Below, piece after piece: positions 6,375-14,810 of a DNA stretch of 27,225 bases (its first letter is position 1; each line of letters begins with the position of its first letter). The stretch comes from Thiotrichales bacterium (lineage in GTDB: Bacteria; Pseudomonadota; Gammaproteobacteria; Francisellales; CACEW01). A model generated the notes under the pieces. It did not search any database. It worked only from the letters and a program-made list of their open reading frames with translations, and was not told the DNA's origin. The DNA lies in contig CANJQG010000023.1 of assembly GCA_947476405.1 (NCBI GenBank), positions 1-27,225 of the forward strand. The letters are read 5' to 3'. Both the position numbers and the translations under genes were made by a program.

Positions 6375-7386
6375 CTTTCGATCCATATGGTAATTCAAGT
6401 CGCATAATATAGCACAATTTTTGCCAAAATGCATCCCTGAATAGAGGGGAAAAGATTATCTTAGTATTCAAATAACAAGCTTGCGGCAAAATAAAATTCA
6501 GACACTTGACTGCATCTTTCGCTGTCATCACAATGCATTCGTTTTGAAAATCAGAAAAATCAGCCTGAACAAAAGCATGATGATCTGGAAATGAATGGCA
6601 AATCACTTCAGCGCCAAGCGCCTCTAAGCTCGCAAAAAAGCGCGCCGGATTGCCAATACCTGCCACTGCATGGATTGTTTTCCCTCGCACAAAATCTAAA
6701 GATTTTTTTTCATTCGCTGAATTTAAAGGCAAAAGATTAAAAGATTCCAATTTAAAATCAACACCACTTTGAACGACAAAATCAACCTCTTTTAAACGAG
6801 ATAACGGCTCTCGCAGGGGCCCAGCGGGCAATAAATAACCATTCCCAAATTGACGCTGCCCATCCACAACCACAACTTCCATTGCACGAGGCAACTTCAA
6901 ATGCTGCAAGCCATCATCACTTAAAATTAAATCTAAATCAGGATGTGCAATCAATAAAGCCTCCACCGCTCTCATCCGTTGATGATGCACGGCAACAGGT
7001 GCCTGCGTTTCTTTAAAAATCAATAAAGCCTCATCACCCACATCAACAGCACGATGCTGATCTTCAATGATCACAGGCGCTTCTGCATATTCTGCTTTAC
7101 TTTTATAACCCCGAGAAATCACACCTACTTTTAAATTTTTATTTTTTAAAAAGGCCAGCAACCCTAAGGTTAATGGCGTTTTGCCGGTTCCTCCTACTGT
7201 TAAATTACCAATCACAATAATCGGTAATTTTAAAACAGGTTTTTTGTAAAAATAGCGATAACGCAAACGCCAAACAAAAAATAATCCACCATAAAGGAAT
7301 GAAAATGGCCAAAGCAAAGCCATAATCCAGGGAAAACGCCCTTGATACCAAATTTCATTCAAAAAAACGCTCAGCTTCTTATTCAA
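6367..7386 (-). CDS. lpxK: Tetraacyldisaccharide 4'-kinase
   Basis: Phosphorylates the 4' position of the lipid A disaccharide precursor at the inner membrane, the step before Kdo addition. There is an N-terminal hydrophobic stretch at about 20-40, then IVIGNLTVGGTGKTPLTL (Walker A, about 56-73), VISRGYKSKA, DVGDEALL, DLILSDDGLQHLKLPR (Walker B-like and catalytic region), NGYLLPAGPLREPLSRL and AVAGIGNPARFFASLEALG. Length (339) is normal. msbA, the usual upstream partner, is absent; the neighbour is a divergent permease gene. Its last bases overlap the Trm112-like gene. Confidence 0.96.
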   Translation of the reverse strand: MNKKLSVFLNEIWYQGRFPWIMALLWPFSFLYGGLFFVWRLRYRYFYKKPVLKLPIIVIGNLTVGGTGKTPLTLGLLAFLKNKNLKVGVISRGYKSKAEYAEAPVIIEDQHRAVDVGDEALLIFKETQAPVAVHHQRMRAVEALLIAHPDLDLILSDDGLQHLKLPRAMEVVVVDGQRQFGNGYLLPAGPLREPLSRLKEVDFVVQSGVDFKLESFNLLPLNSANEKKSLDFVRGKTIHAVAGIGNPARFFASLEALGAEVICHSFPDHHAFVQADFSDFQNECIVMTAKDAVKCLNFILPQACYLNTKIIFSPLFRDAFWQKLCYIMRLELPYGSKDE

Positions 7387-7452
7387 TTAAACGATCCTAT
7401 CGCGACAATTTTCTCAGAATGACTATATCATAAAAAAGGAAAGATTCCAGAT

Positions 7453-7481
7453 TGCTTTTTCAAGCTGAACCTGGTTAAATG
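7453..7481 (+). promoter_or_regulatory. Possible promoter for the permease-queG pair
   Basis: TTGCTT (7453-7458) and TTAAAT (7476-7481) are 17 bases apart in the 127-base gap between lpxK and the permease gene. Both boxes are 4/6 matches, so this is a modest prediction. It is the best pair seen on this strand. Confidence 0.3.
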
Positions 7482-7513
7482 GTTTTTTAAGCGGATAAGG
7501 ATATTTTTCACCC

Positions 7514-9088
7514 ATGAAGCGCAGCATCTCAACTTTTGGCCTACTTTTGACTTCGATTTCAGCCACCATTGGCTCAGGCTGGCTCTTTAGCGCTTATTAT
7601 ACGGCCGCCATCGCAGGGCCTGCCGCCAGCCTATCTTGGATCATCGGGGGCCTATTTGTCATCATTGTTGCATTCGCCTTTGCGGAAATTTGCGCCATGC
7701 TCCCCATTAGCGGCTCCAGCGCACGCATTCCACAATATACTCATGGTACAGTCGTCAGCTTCATGTTTTCGTGGATGATTTGGCTCTCCTATCTTTCCGT
7801 TATGACGGTGGAAGTCCAGGCTGTTATTCAGTATGCCAGCTTCTACATACCGAATATGATTAAATCGAATGGTGGACTCACACATCCTGGCTATCTTGCA
7901 GCAACTATTTTGATGCTTATTATTACCATCATTAACACTTACTCTATTCGCTGGCTCATTCGCTGCAATAATATTCTGACACTCATCAAAGTCATTATTC
8001 CAATCATTATTGTAATCACCATTTTAATTGACTATTTTACACCCGCCCATGTACTGCATGCCGCTAACAGCGGTTTCATGCCAAATGGAGTCAAGAGCGT
8101 ATTAGGCGCCATTAGCACAGGGGGAATTATTTTTGCGTTTAATGGCTTTAAACAAGCGGCAGAAATGGCAGGTGATGCCAAAAATCCTGGACGTTCTGTC
8201 CCTCTCGCGATTGTTGGATCTGTCTGTATTTGCTTGATTTTATTTTTACTGATTCAATTTGCCTTTTTTAGCTCCCTGACTCTTGAAAATTTAACTTCAG
8301 GTTGGAGCAATATCCAACTGCCTCATCACAACAGTCCACTTGCGAGCATTATTCAGCAGGATCACTTACCTGCACTCCTCCCTTTACTCTATTTTGCAGC
8401 TGTCATTGCTCCGCTTGCTGCGGGCCTGATGTATTGTAGCAGTGCGGGACGCTCGCTTTACGGCATGAGCAAAAACGGCTATCTACCTCGCTTTTTTCAG
8501 CATATCTGCCCACAAGGCAACCCTCGCAATGCTATTCTCGTCAACTTTATCCTAGGAATGTGCCTTTTTGCTCCACTGCCAGGCTGGGAAAACATGGTTT
8601 CCTTCCTGACTTCGCTACTCGCCATTACCTACGCCGTCGGCCCTATTTGTCTACTGGCTTTGCGCAGTCAGGCAGCAGATCAAAAACGCCCACTTCGCCT
8701 GCCTTTTGTGCATCTCTGGGCCTTTATCAGTTTTTATATTTGTACTTTGCTTGCTTATTGGAGTGGCTGGGCGATTCTCTCCAAAATGGGCATTGCCATA
8801 ATAGTTGGCTTTCTGGTATTGATGATTTATCGCTTTTGTACCGCACGCAGCATCAGCCTAAACTTTAAAGAATCTATCTGGATGTGGCCTTATTTTATCG
8901 GCATTATGCTGATTTCATACCTCGGAAATTATGGCGGAAAAAATATCCTGACGCTCAGCAGCAGCCTTATTGTTTTAGCTATTTTCTGTCTGATTATTTT
9001 ATGGCTTGCAATGCGCTTTAAATTACCCCCTGCATGCACACAAAAATATATCAACGAACTACACCTTGAGCGCGATGAAATAGCCTGA
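7514..9088 (+). CDS. APC-superfamily amino-acid permease
   Basis: A 524-residue inner-membrane transporter with about twelve hydrophobic segments. The first segment carries the unwound-helix motif SATIGSGWLFSAYYTAAIAGPAA, which binds the substrate's amino and carboxyl groups in this fold. Helix 6 has STGGIIFAFNGFKQAAEMAGDAKNPGR, also typical. The GSGWLF motif and long C-terminus recall the YveA-like aspartate:proton symporter branch, but the substrate cannot be read from sequence. No decarboxylase gene is nearby, so an acid-resistance antiporter role is not suggested. The TGA stop overlaps the ATG of queG (TGATG), so the two are co-translated although functionally unrelated. Confidence 0.88.
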   Translation: MKRSISTFGLLLTSISATIGSGWLFSAYYTAAIAGPAASLSWIIGGLFVIIVAFAFAEICAMLPISGSSARIPQYTHGTVVSFMFSWMIWLSYLSVMTVEVQAVIQYASFYIPNMIKSNGGLTHPGYLAATILMLIITIINTYSIRWLIRCNNILTLIKVIIPIIIVITILIDYFTPAHVLHAANSGFMPNGVKSVLGAISTGGIIFAFNGFKQAAEMAGDAKNPGRSVPLAIVGSVCICLILFLLIQFAFFSSLTLENLTSGWSNIQLPHHNSPLASIIQQDHLPALLPLLYFAAVIAPLAAGLMYCSSAGRSLYGMSKNGYLPRFFQHICPQGNPRNAILVNFILGMCLFAPLPGWENMVSFLTSLLAITYAVGPICLLALRSQAADQKRPLRLPFVHLWAFISFYICTLLAYWSGWAILSKMGIAIIVGFLVLMIYRFCTARSISLNFKESIWMWPYFIGIMLISYLGNYGGKNILTLSSSLIVLAIFCLIILWLAMRFKLPPACTQKYINELHLERDEIA

Positions 9089-10131
9089 TGCTTGAATCCA
9101 TCAAACAATATGCCCGCGAACTCGGCTTTGCCCAATTAGGAATCAGCGATCCCCATTTAGGCGAGGCACGCGAACATCTTAAAAATTGGTTAGAAGCAGG
9201 GTATCAGGGTGAAATGAAATATATGAGTCGCTATGGCTTAGATCGAGCTGACCCGACTAAAATTGTCCCTGATACCCGCCGAGTAATTGTCGTACGCATG
9301 GATTATCTGCCGGCTGATCCTGCTTTTTATGAAGTCCTACAAAATCCAAAATTAGGTTTGATTTCTCGCTATGCACAAAATCGCGACTATCATAAGTTGA
9401 TTCGCAAACGTCTGCAAAAATTGGCTGATTTTATTTTATCCTGCCATCCTGATCAACATGCACAATTTCGCCCTTTTGTGGATTCCGGCCCCATCATGGA
9501 ACGCCCACTTGCCGTCAAAGCTGGCCTGGGCTGGATTGGAAAAAATACGCTCCTGATCAACCCCAAAGCAGGCTCCTTTTTCTTCCTGGGTACCTTGCTG
9601 ACAAACCTTGAATTACCTCTGGATGAACCCTTCGCAAAAAGTCATTGCGGTCGCTGCACTGCCTGCATTGATATCTGCCCCACCCAAGCGATTATTGCAC
9701 CTCATGTCTTAGATTCCAGACGCTGCATTTCTTACCTGACGATTGAGTTCCGCGGTATCATTCCCCTTGAATTTCGAAAAGCCATTGGCAATCGCATCTA
9801 TGGCTGTGATGATTGTCAATTCATCTGCCCCTGGAATAAATTTGCACAAACCGCAACTGAAATAGGGTTTCATAGTCACCGTGGTTTTCTCAAACCGAAT
9901 CTATTAGATTTATTCGCCTGGACAGAAAAAGACTTCCTGCACTTTACAGAGGGCTCGCCCATTCGTCGTATTGGACATGATTGCTGGCTCAGAAACATTG
10001 CGATTGCGCTCGGAAACGCGCCGCACTCTCCCCAGATTATTCAAGCCCTGCAAGGCAAATTAAAGGACGCGAGTGATTTGGTGAAAGTGCATCTCCTCTG
10101 GGCTTTAGATGCGCAAAAAGAAGCAAATTAA
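9088..10131 (+). CDS. queG: Epoxyqueuosine reductase
   Basis: Carries out the last step of queuosine synthesis in tRNA, reducing epoxyqueuosine with cobalamin and two 4Fe-4S clusters. Eight cluster cysteines are in place: C187, C190, C193, C197 (CGRCTACIDICP), C213 (RRCISY), and C240, C243, C247 (CDDCQFICPW). The catalytic Asp fits D132 in FVDSGPIMERP, and AGLGWIGKNTLLI is conserved. A short HEAT-like C-terminus closes the protein at 347 residues, about 30 shorter than E. coli QueG. The 3' end overlaps the convergent BON-protein gene by four bases. Confidence 0.96.
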   Translation: MLESIKQYARELGFAQLGISDPHLGEAREHLKNWLEAGYQGEMKYMSRYGLDRADPTKIVPDTRRVIVVRMDYLPADPAFYEVLQNPKLGLISRYAQNRDYHKLIRKRLQKLADFILSCHPDQHAQFRPFVDSGPIMERPLAVKAGLGWIGKNTLLINPKAGSFFFLGTLLTNLELPLDEPFAKSHCGRCTACIDICPTQAIIAPHVLDSRRCISYLTIEFRGIIPLEFRKAIGNRIYGCDDCQFICPWNKFAQTATEIGFHSHRGFLKPNLLDLFAWTEKDFLHFTEGSPIRRIGHDCWLRNIAIALGNAPHSPQIIQALQGKLKDASDLVKVHLLWALDAQKEAN

Positions 10132-10448
10132 TCCGAAGCCTTAACCACAAGATTATTCTCAACTTGATTCACTCCAGGCACCCCTTGTGCCGTTGTTCCA
10201 GCCAATTCAGCCTGTTGATCTGAACTCACGTAGCCATTTAATTGCACCACTCCATCACTTGTTGAAACAGAAACAAGCGAATAATCGGTGATACTCGCAC
10301 TCATCAAGGCTGTTTTCACCCGGGCCGTTGTTGCACTGTCATCAAAATATTGGCCCGTACTTTCCTGATTAGGCGTTCCCGCACACGCACTCAAAAGCAA
10401 GCTCATGAAAATCAGAATGCCCATTAAACGCTTTGTCATTTTGCTCAT
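10128..10448 (-). CDS. BON-domain lipoprotein
   Basis: A 106-residue protein. The lipoprotein signal peptide ends in LLLSAC (Cys at about 21); Ala at +2 favours outer-membrane sorting. One BON domain follows (TTARVKTALMSASITDYSLVSVSTSDGVVQLNGYVSS to GVPGVNQVENNLVV). BON domains are thought to bind phospholipid or envelope surfaces; OsmY and DolP have two, this has one. I chose ATG 10448 because AGGGG lies 7 bases upstream and the lipobox then falls in the right place. A longer frame to 10649 would cross both promoters and the divergent gene's start. It has its own promoter, so it is probably monocistronic. Confidence 0.88.
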   Translation of the reverse strand: MSKMTKRLMGILIFMSLLLSACAGTPNQESTGQYFDDSATTARVKTALMSASITDYSLVSVSTSDGVVQLNGYVSSDQQAELAGTTAQGVPGVNQVENNLVVKASD

Positions 10449-10476
10449 TTTTTTACCCCTATAATTGAACCTAGAT

Positions 10477-10505
10477 ATGATACTTTTTTTTAGGACAATT
10501 GACAA
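10477..10505 (-). promoter_or_regulatory. Predicted promoter of the BON lipoprotein gene
   Basis: On the minus strand TTGTCA (10505-10500) and TATCAT (10482-10477) are separated by 17 bases, both 5/6 matches to sigma-70 boxes. Its -35 box shares bases with the -35 box of the divergent promoter, so the two polymerases cannot bind at once. Confidence 0.6.
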
Positions 10506-10526
10506 TTTACCTGAATCAGTTACAAT
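10499..10526 (+). promoter_or_regulatory. Predicted promoter of the AI-2E family gene
   Basis: A consensus TTGACA (10499-10504) and TACAAT (10521-10526) are 16 bases apart. The predicted start near 10533 leaves about a 22-base leader before ATG 10555. Its -35 box overlaps the one on the opposite strand. Confidence 0.6.
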
Positions 10527-10554
10527 GAATCCACTTTGAATATTCAGAAAAAAC

Positions 10555-11625
10555 ATGTTTAACGTTCTAAAAAATTGGTTTTTTAAATACTTTGGTGATC
10601 CTGAAGCGGCCATTCTATTGATTGTTCTTTTACTGACCTTTTTATTCATTTGGCTCTTCGGCCAAATATTAGCACCCTTGTTGGCCGGACTGGTCCTTGC
10701 CTATTTATTGGATGGCGTCATTACAGCCCTGCAAACCAAAATTCGCTGTCCACGCGGATTAGCCATTACTTTAGTGTATAGCATTTTTATCGGCCTATTT
10801 GTCTATGCACTGATTGCGCTCTTGCCCACACTTTATAAACAATTTGTTCAGCTCGTCAGCCAAATCCCTCAGTTTATAGCCAGCTTTCATGATTTTATCG
10901 CAAGTCTTCCCAGCACCTATCCGGGCTTAATCTCCAACAATACTGCTCAAAGCTGGATTACCAGCACGGATGTTAATCTCTCTGCATTCAGCAATATGGG
11001 CAGTACGGTTTTAGCAAGTTCTTTTACTTCGATGTCTAAAGTCATGACTGCACTCATCTATGTATTTTTGATTCCTCTGGTCACCTTCTTTTTTCTCAAA
11101 GATAAAAAAGGCCTCTTAAAAAGCTTTGATGCATATATGCCTGATCAGCGTGGACTTATCTTAGAAGTGGCCCATGAAATGCGCCTCATGACGGGACGTT
11201 ATGTACGTGGAAAAGCATTTGAAATCTTACTCGTCACCGCATTATCCTGGATTGGCTTTGCTATTCTACACTTGAATTATGCTTTTTTATTAGGCTTACT
11301 GGTCGGACTCTCTGCAATTATTCCTTACGTAGGCGCAATTGTTGTAACGATTCCTGTCGCATTGATTGCCCTCATTCAATTTGGAACCAGCCCTGATTTT
11401 GTTTATGTCATGCTTATTTACGGAATCATTCAAGTCTTGGATGGCAATCTGCTGGTCCCCCTTTTATATTCTGGCGCAGTTAATTTAAACCCCGTTGTCA
11501 TTATTACAGCAGTCTTATTTTTTGGTGGAATCTGGGGGTTCTGGGGCTTATTTTTTGCAATTCCATTAGCCACCCTCGTCAAAGCAGTGGTACAAGCTTG
11601 GATGCGCCACGCGAATAGAACCTAA
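10555..11625 (+). CDS. AI-2E/PerM family membrane protein
   Basis: A 356-residue polytopic inner-membrane protein of the UPF0118/AI-2E exporter family. Hydrophobic segments occur at about 18-55 (two close helices), 70-95, 160-182, 222-245, 250-290 and 305-345. The family pattern LLGLLVGLSAIIPYVGAIVVTIPVALIAL and the later DGNLLVPLLYSGAVNLNPVVIITAVLFFGGIWGFWGLFFAIPLA are plain. Members have been linked to autoinducer-2 export, Na+/H+ exchange and unknown tasks, so no substrate is assigned. The ribosome-binding site is weak. The 3' end overlaps the convergent yadH gene by four bases, leaving no room for a terminator. Confidence 0.9.
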   Translation: MFNVLKNWFFKYFGDPEAAILLIVLLLTFLFIWLFGQILAPLLAGLVLAYLLDGVITALQTKIRCPRGLAITLVYSIFIGLFVYALIALLPTLYKQFVQLVSQIPQFIASFHDFIASLPSTYPGLISNNTAQSWITSTDVNLSAFSNMGSTVLASSFTSMSKVMTALIYVFLIPLVTFFFLKDKKGLLKSFDAYMPDQRGLILEVAHEMRLMTGRYVRGKAFEILLVTALSWIGFAILHLNYAFLLGLLVGLSAIIPYVGAIVVTIPVALIALIQFGTSPDFVYVMLIYGIIQVLDGNLLVPLLYSGAVNLNPVVIITAVLFFGGIWGFWGLFFAIPLATLVKAVVQAWMRHANRT

Positions 11626-12398
11626 GTTTTTAGCCCTACACCCCGATTCATTAAAATCAAGTTCGCCGTAAACAAGCCCACAATAAACAAAATAATCCCG
11701 ATTAATGCAACAGTAATTGACTCCGAAGCGCTCACCCCTAACAAGGCATAGCGAAAAGCATCAATCAAATAATGCACGGGATTGATATACGCTACAAACT
11801 GCCAATTGCGGGGCAAGTCCGCCACATTAAAAAATACGCCCCCCAGATAAATCAACGGCGTTAAAATAAAAGTAGGCACAATCACCAGATCATCAAATTT
11901 ACGTGCAAAAATCCCATTCATAAATCCAGCCAATGAAAATAACATACTACACAGGACAATCAAGATTAAAGCTAAAAACCAATGCCTCATATGAAATCCA
12001 GAAAACCATAAGCTGATAAAAATAACCACAACACCGACAATAAACGCGCGCGCTACACCTCCGATCATATAGCCACTAATAATCAAAGGATTAGGCATAG
12101 GCGAAACCAGCATTTCCTCAATTGAACGATTAAACCGTGCACTATAAAACGAACTCACCACATTTGAATAGGCATTCGTAATCACCGCCAACATCACCAG
12201 GCCCGGTGTAATAAAAACAGTATAGGGCACACCCTGCATCGCTCCAATTTTAGGCCCCATGACCTCACCAAAGACTAAAAAATAAAGCACTGTTGTAATC
12301 GCTGAAGGCAAGAGTGTCTGTGGCCAACCATCCAAAAATCGGACTATTTCTTTCCGAACGATCCCATACAATGCAATCCAAAATTGCGGCCCCTTCAT
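11622..12398 (-). CDS. yadH: ABC-2 type transporter permease (YadH-like)
   Basis: Membrane half of an ABC exporter, 258 residues with six hydrophobic segments. The ABC-2 signature lies in the later part: FARKFDDLVIVPTFILTPLIYLGGVFFNVADLPRNWQFVAYINPVHYLIDAFRYALLG. This matches E. coli YadH closely in pattern. The ATG overlaps the stop of the ATPase gene (ATGA). The substrate is unknown; the family includes drug and polysaccharide exporters. It is the last gene of a four-gene run starting at def. Confidence 0.92.
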   Translation of the reverse strand: MKGPQFWIALYGIVRKEIVRFLDGWPQTLLPSAITTVLYFLVFGEVMGPKIGAMQGVPYTVFITPGLVMLAVITNAYSNVVSSFYSARFNRSIEEMLVSPMPNPLIISGYMIGGVARAFIVGVVVIFISLWFSGFHMRHWFLALILIVLCSMLFSLAGFMNGIFARKFDDLVIVPTFILTPLIYLGGVFFNVADLPRNWQFVAYINPVHYLIDAFRYALLGVSASESITVALIGIILFIVGLFTANLILMNRGVGLKT

Positions 12399-13309
12399 GA
12401 ATGATCTCCTGTCAAATGTAAAAATAAGCGCTCCAGGCGGTTTTGCGCATTGGCTACACTCATCACTTTAATATCGGCTGCTAATAATTCTTGAAATAAT
12501 GCGTTCAATGATTGATATCGCGCCACTTCCACCACCAATTGTGTAGGCGACTGAAGCGCTGCCGAATAGGACAGTTTTGGCACAGCGTCTAAAGGCTGCT
12601 CCAAATCCAAAATCAAGGTATTAAACTCCAGTTCTTTCAAAAGAGAGTCCATCGAAGCATCTCGAATAATCTGACCTTTATTGATAATAGCCACATTTCG
12701 ACACAGCATTTCAGCCTCTTCCAGATAATGCGTAGTCAAAATAATCGTTGTCCCTTGTTGATTTAATTCACGAAAAAACCCCCATAAAACTTGTCTCAAC
12801 TCGACATCCACTCCCGCGGTTGGCTCATCTAAAATCAAAATCCGAGGGCGATGAATCAAGGCTCGCGCAATCATTAAACGCCGCTTCATCCCGCCAGACA
12901 ACATACGCACCAAGCTATTTCGCTTATCATAGAGACCTAGACGCTCTAATAATTCTTCAGAATAAGCCAAAGCCACGCTTCGTGAGACACCATAATAGCT
13001 GGCTTGATTCAGCAAGGTTTGCGTGACTTTTTGAAAAATATTCAGGTTATATTCCTGTGGCATGACCCCCAGTAAGGCTTTGGCTTTTTCCGTTTGATGA
13101 TCTAAATGATAGTCATGGATTTTAATTAAACCACTCGTCTTATTGACAATGGAACTTACAATACCAATGGTCGTTGACTTTCCAGCACCATTGGGCCCCA
13201 ACAATGCAAAAAAATCACCTTCTTGAACGGCAAGATTAATTCCATGCAAAGCGGTAACACCATTGTGGTAGGTTTTTTTCAAATCTTGAATCAACAATGC
13301 AGGCTTCAC
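12395..13309 (-). CDS. yadG: ABC transporter ATP-binding protein (YadG-like)
   Basis: Cytosolic ATPase that powers the YadH-like permease. Walker A LLGPNGAGKST at about 36-46, Q-loop MPQEYN, signature LSGGMKRRLMIARAL, Walker B RILILDEPTAGVD and the H-loop TTHYLEEAE are all intact, followed by about 80 extra C-terminal residues usual for the exporter subgroup. The start is GTG at 13309, overlapping the fmt stop (GTGA), so its translation probably depends on fmt. Confidence 0.94.
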   Translation of the reverse strand: MKPALLIQDLKKTYHNGVTALHGINLAVQEGDFFALLGPNGAGKSTTIGIVSSIVNKTSGLIKIHDYHLDHQTEKAKALLGVMPQEYNLNIFQKVTQTLLNQASYYGVSRSVALAYSEELLERLGLYDKRNSLVRMLSGGMKRRLMIARALIHRPRILILDEPTAGVDVELRQVLWGFFRELNQQGTTIILTTHYLEEAEMLCRNVAIINKGQIIRDASMDSLLKELEFNTLILDLEQPLDAVPKLSYSAALQSPTQLVVEVARYQSLNALFQELLAADIKVMSVANAQNRLERLFLHLTGDHS

Positions 13310-14226
13310 TCAAACATACTCCCCACTTTAAAAAAATCAGGCCGCCCATTCAAAAAAACCTTGATATCCAGCGGCTTCCCACCTGGCAATTGCAGACTTA
13401 AAATGTCTAAAATACCCTCGCCTGTTTGCACCCCAATCGCATCATCCCTCACATTAAGAATACATCCAATCTCTGCTTTTTTTCCTTCCAGCGCACAGGC
13501 TTTCAAAACCCGAATGATCTGACCACCGTAGCCTGTAAAACAAATGGGCCAAGGAGAAAAAGCGCGAATCTTTCGTTCAATGTCCACTGCATTTTTTGCC
13601 CAATCAATACGGGCTTCTTCTTTGGTCAGCTTCGCCGCATAAGTACTCCCCTCTAAAGGCTGAGCTTTTGGAGATGGAGGATCTGCCAAAGCCTGTACTA
13701 ACAAGGCTGCACCCCGCACAGCCAAGAGATCATGCAAGTCCCCTGCCGTCATTTCCGGCAAAATAGCGACGGACTCCTGCAACAAAATCGGCCCTGTATC
13801 CAAGCCCTTATCCATTTGCATAATCGTCACACCCGTGAGTGCATCTCCGGCTTCAATCGCTCGCTGAATGGGTGCCGCACCCCGCCATCGAGGCAAAAGT
13901 GAAACATGGACATTCCAACATCCCAACCCTGGAATGTCCAACACAACCTGAGGAACAATCAATCCATAAGCAACGACGACCATCAAATCAGCATGGAAAT
14001 CCTGTAAAACATTTTGAATTTCAATATCTTTTAAACTAATGGGTTGATAAACAGGAATTTCATGCGATAACGCCAACAGCTTAACTGAACTGGCTATTAA
14101 TTTCTGACCTCGCCCAGAAGGCCGATCTGGTTGCGTTAAAACGGCGCAGATTTCATGGCCTGCTGCAAGCAAATTCTCCAGAACAATCGCTGAAATTTCA
14201 GGGGTTCCAGCAAAGATTATTTTCAT
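13306..14226 (-). CDS. fmt: Methionyl-tRNA formyltransferase
   Basis: Formylates Met-tRNA(fMet) with 10-formyl-tetrahydrofolate. N-domain motifs: IIFAGTPEISAIVLENLL, TQPDRPSGRGQKL, NVHVSLLPRWRGAAPIQRAI (with the catalytic Asn-His), GVTIMQMDKGLDTGPIL. The C-terminal domain (AKLTKEEARIDW onward, then NGRPDFFKVG) binds the tRNA. Length (306) is typical. It follows def by 7 bases, the classic pairing, but the usual next gene rsmB is replaced by an ABC exporter. It consumes folate products made with FolC in this window. Confidence 0.97.
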   Translation of the reverse strand: MKIIFAGTPEISAIVLENLLAAGHEICAVLTQPDRPSGRGQKLIASSVKLLALSHEIPVYQPISLKDIEIQNVLQDFHADLMVVVAYGLIVPQVVLDIPGLGCWNVHVSLLPRWRGAAPIQRAIEAGDALTGVTIMQMDKGLDTGPILLQESVAILPEMTAGDLHDLLAVRGAALLVQALADPPSPKAQPLEGSTYAAKLTKEEARIDWAKNAVDIERKIRAFSPWPICFTGYGGQIIRVLKACALEGKKAEIGCILNVRDDAIGVQTGEGILDILSLQLPGGKPLDIKVFLNGRPDFFKVGSMFE

Positions 14227-14233
14227 TACGTCC

Positions 14234-14740
14234 TTACATCGTCGATTGACGATATTTCAATAGTTTTTTTTCATACATTTTCCGCTTCAAGACTGAAAGA
14301 CGATCAAAAAAAGTAATCCCCTCTAAATGATCATATTCATGAAGCAGGCAGCGCGCAGCGTAATTTTCACGTTCGCAAAGAAATTCAAGCCCTTCCCGGT
14401 CAAACGCTTTGACAACGACTTTCTGTGGGCGCTTGATATTCACTGTAATCCCAGGAAAGGAAAGACAACCCTCTGATTCATCAACCCATTCTTCACTTTC
14501 AAAGACAATCTCTGGATTAATAAAAAAAAGGGGATTCGGCTCAGTTGGATTTTCGTCCATAATAAAAATGCGCTGACTCACGCCTATTTGATTAGCCGCA
14601 AGCCCCATACCATTATCTGCATACATCGTTTCCAACATATCATCCAGCAAACGAGATAAGGTTAAATCAAACTCAGAAACAGGGAGGCATTTTTTCTTCA
14701 AAATGGGGTCTGGATATTTCACTACTTTCAAAATCGCCAT
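14234..14740 (-). CDS. def: Peptide deformylase
   Basis: Removes the N-formyl group from new proteins; metal-dependent. All three active-site motifs are present: GMGLAANQIG (44-53), EGCLSFPG with metal ligand Cys92, and HEYDHLEG with His134, catalytic Glu135 and His138. Length (168) is normal. ATG 14740 follows AAGGA at a good distance. It is the first gene of def-fmt-yadG-yadH and has its own promoter. Confidence 0.97.
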   Translation of the reverse strand: MAILKVVKYPDPILKKKCLPVSEFDLTLSRLLDDMLETMYADNGMGLAANQIGVSQRIFIMDENPTEPNPLFFINPEIVFESEEWVDESEGCLSFPGITVNIKRPQKVVVKAFDREGLEFLCERENYAARCLLHEYDHLEGITFFDRLSVLKRKMYEKKLLKYRQSTM

Positions 14741-14771
14741 CTTGTCCTTTCCATTGGCGTCATTTGGTAAT

Positions 14772-14800
14772 ATTATAATCCCAAGTCTTCAAAGTCACAA
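14772..14800 (-). promoter_or_regulatory. Predicted promoter for def-fmt-yadG-yadH
   Basis: On the minus strand TTGTGA (14800-14795) and a consensus TATAAT (14777-14772) are 17 bases apart. The start would be near 14765, about 25 bases before the def ATG. The same AT-rich block also reads TATAAT on the plus strand (14774-14779) and may serve sdaA, but no good -35 box was found for it. Confidence 0.55.
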
Positions 14801-14810
14801 GCGATACGCC

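Noticed and set aside
10449..10649. Longer N-terminus for the BON lipoprotein
   Set aside because: It would cross two good promoters and the divergent gene start, and would bury the signal peptide.
14703..14810. 36-residue extension at the front of SdaA
   Set aside because: It overlaps def on the other strand, and the family front begins exactly at ATG 14811.
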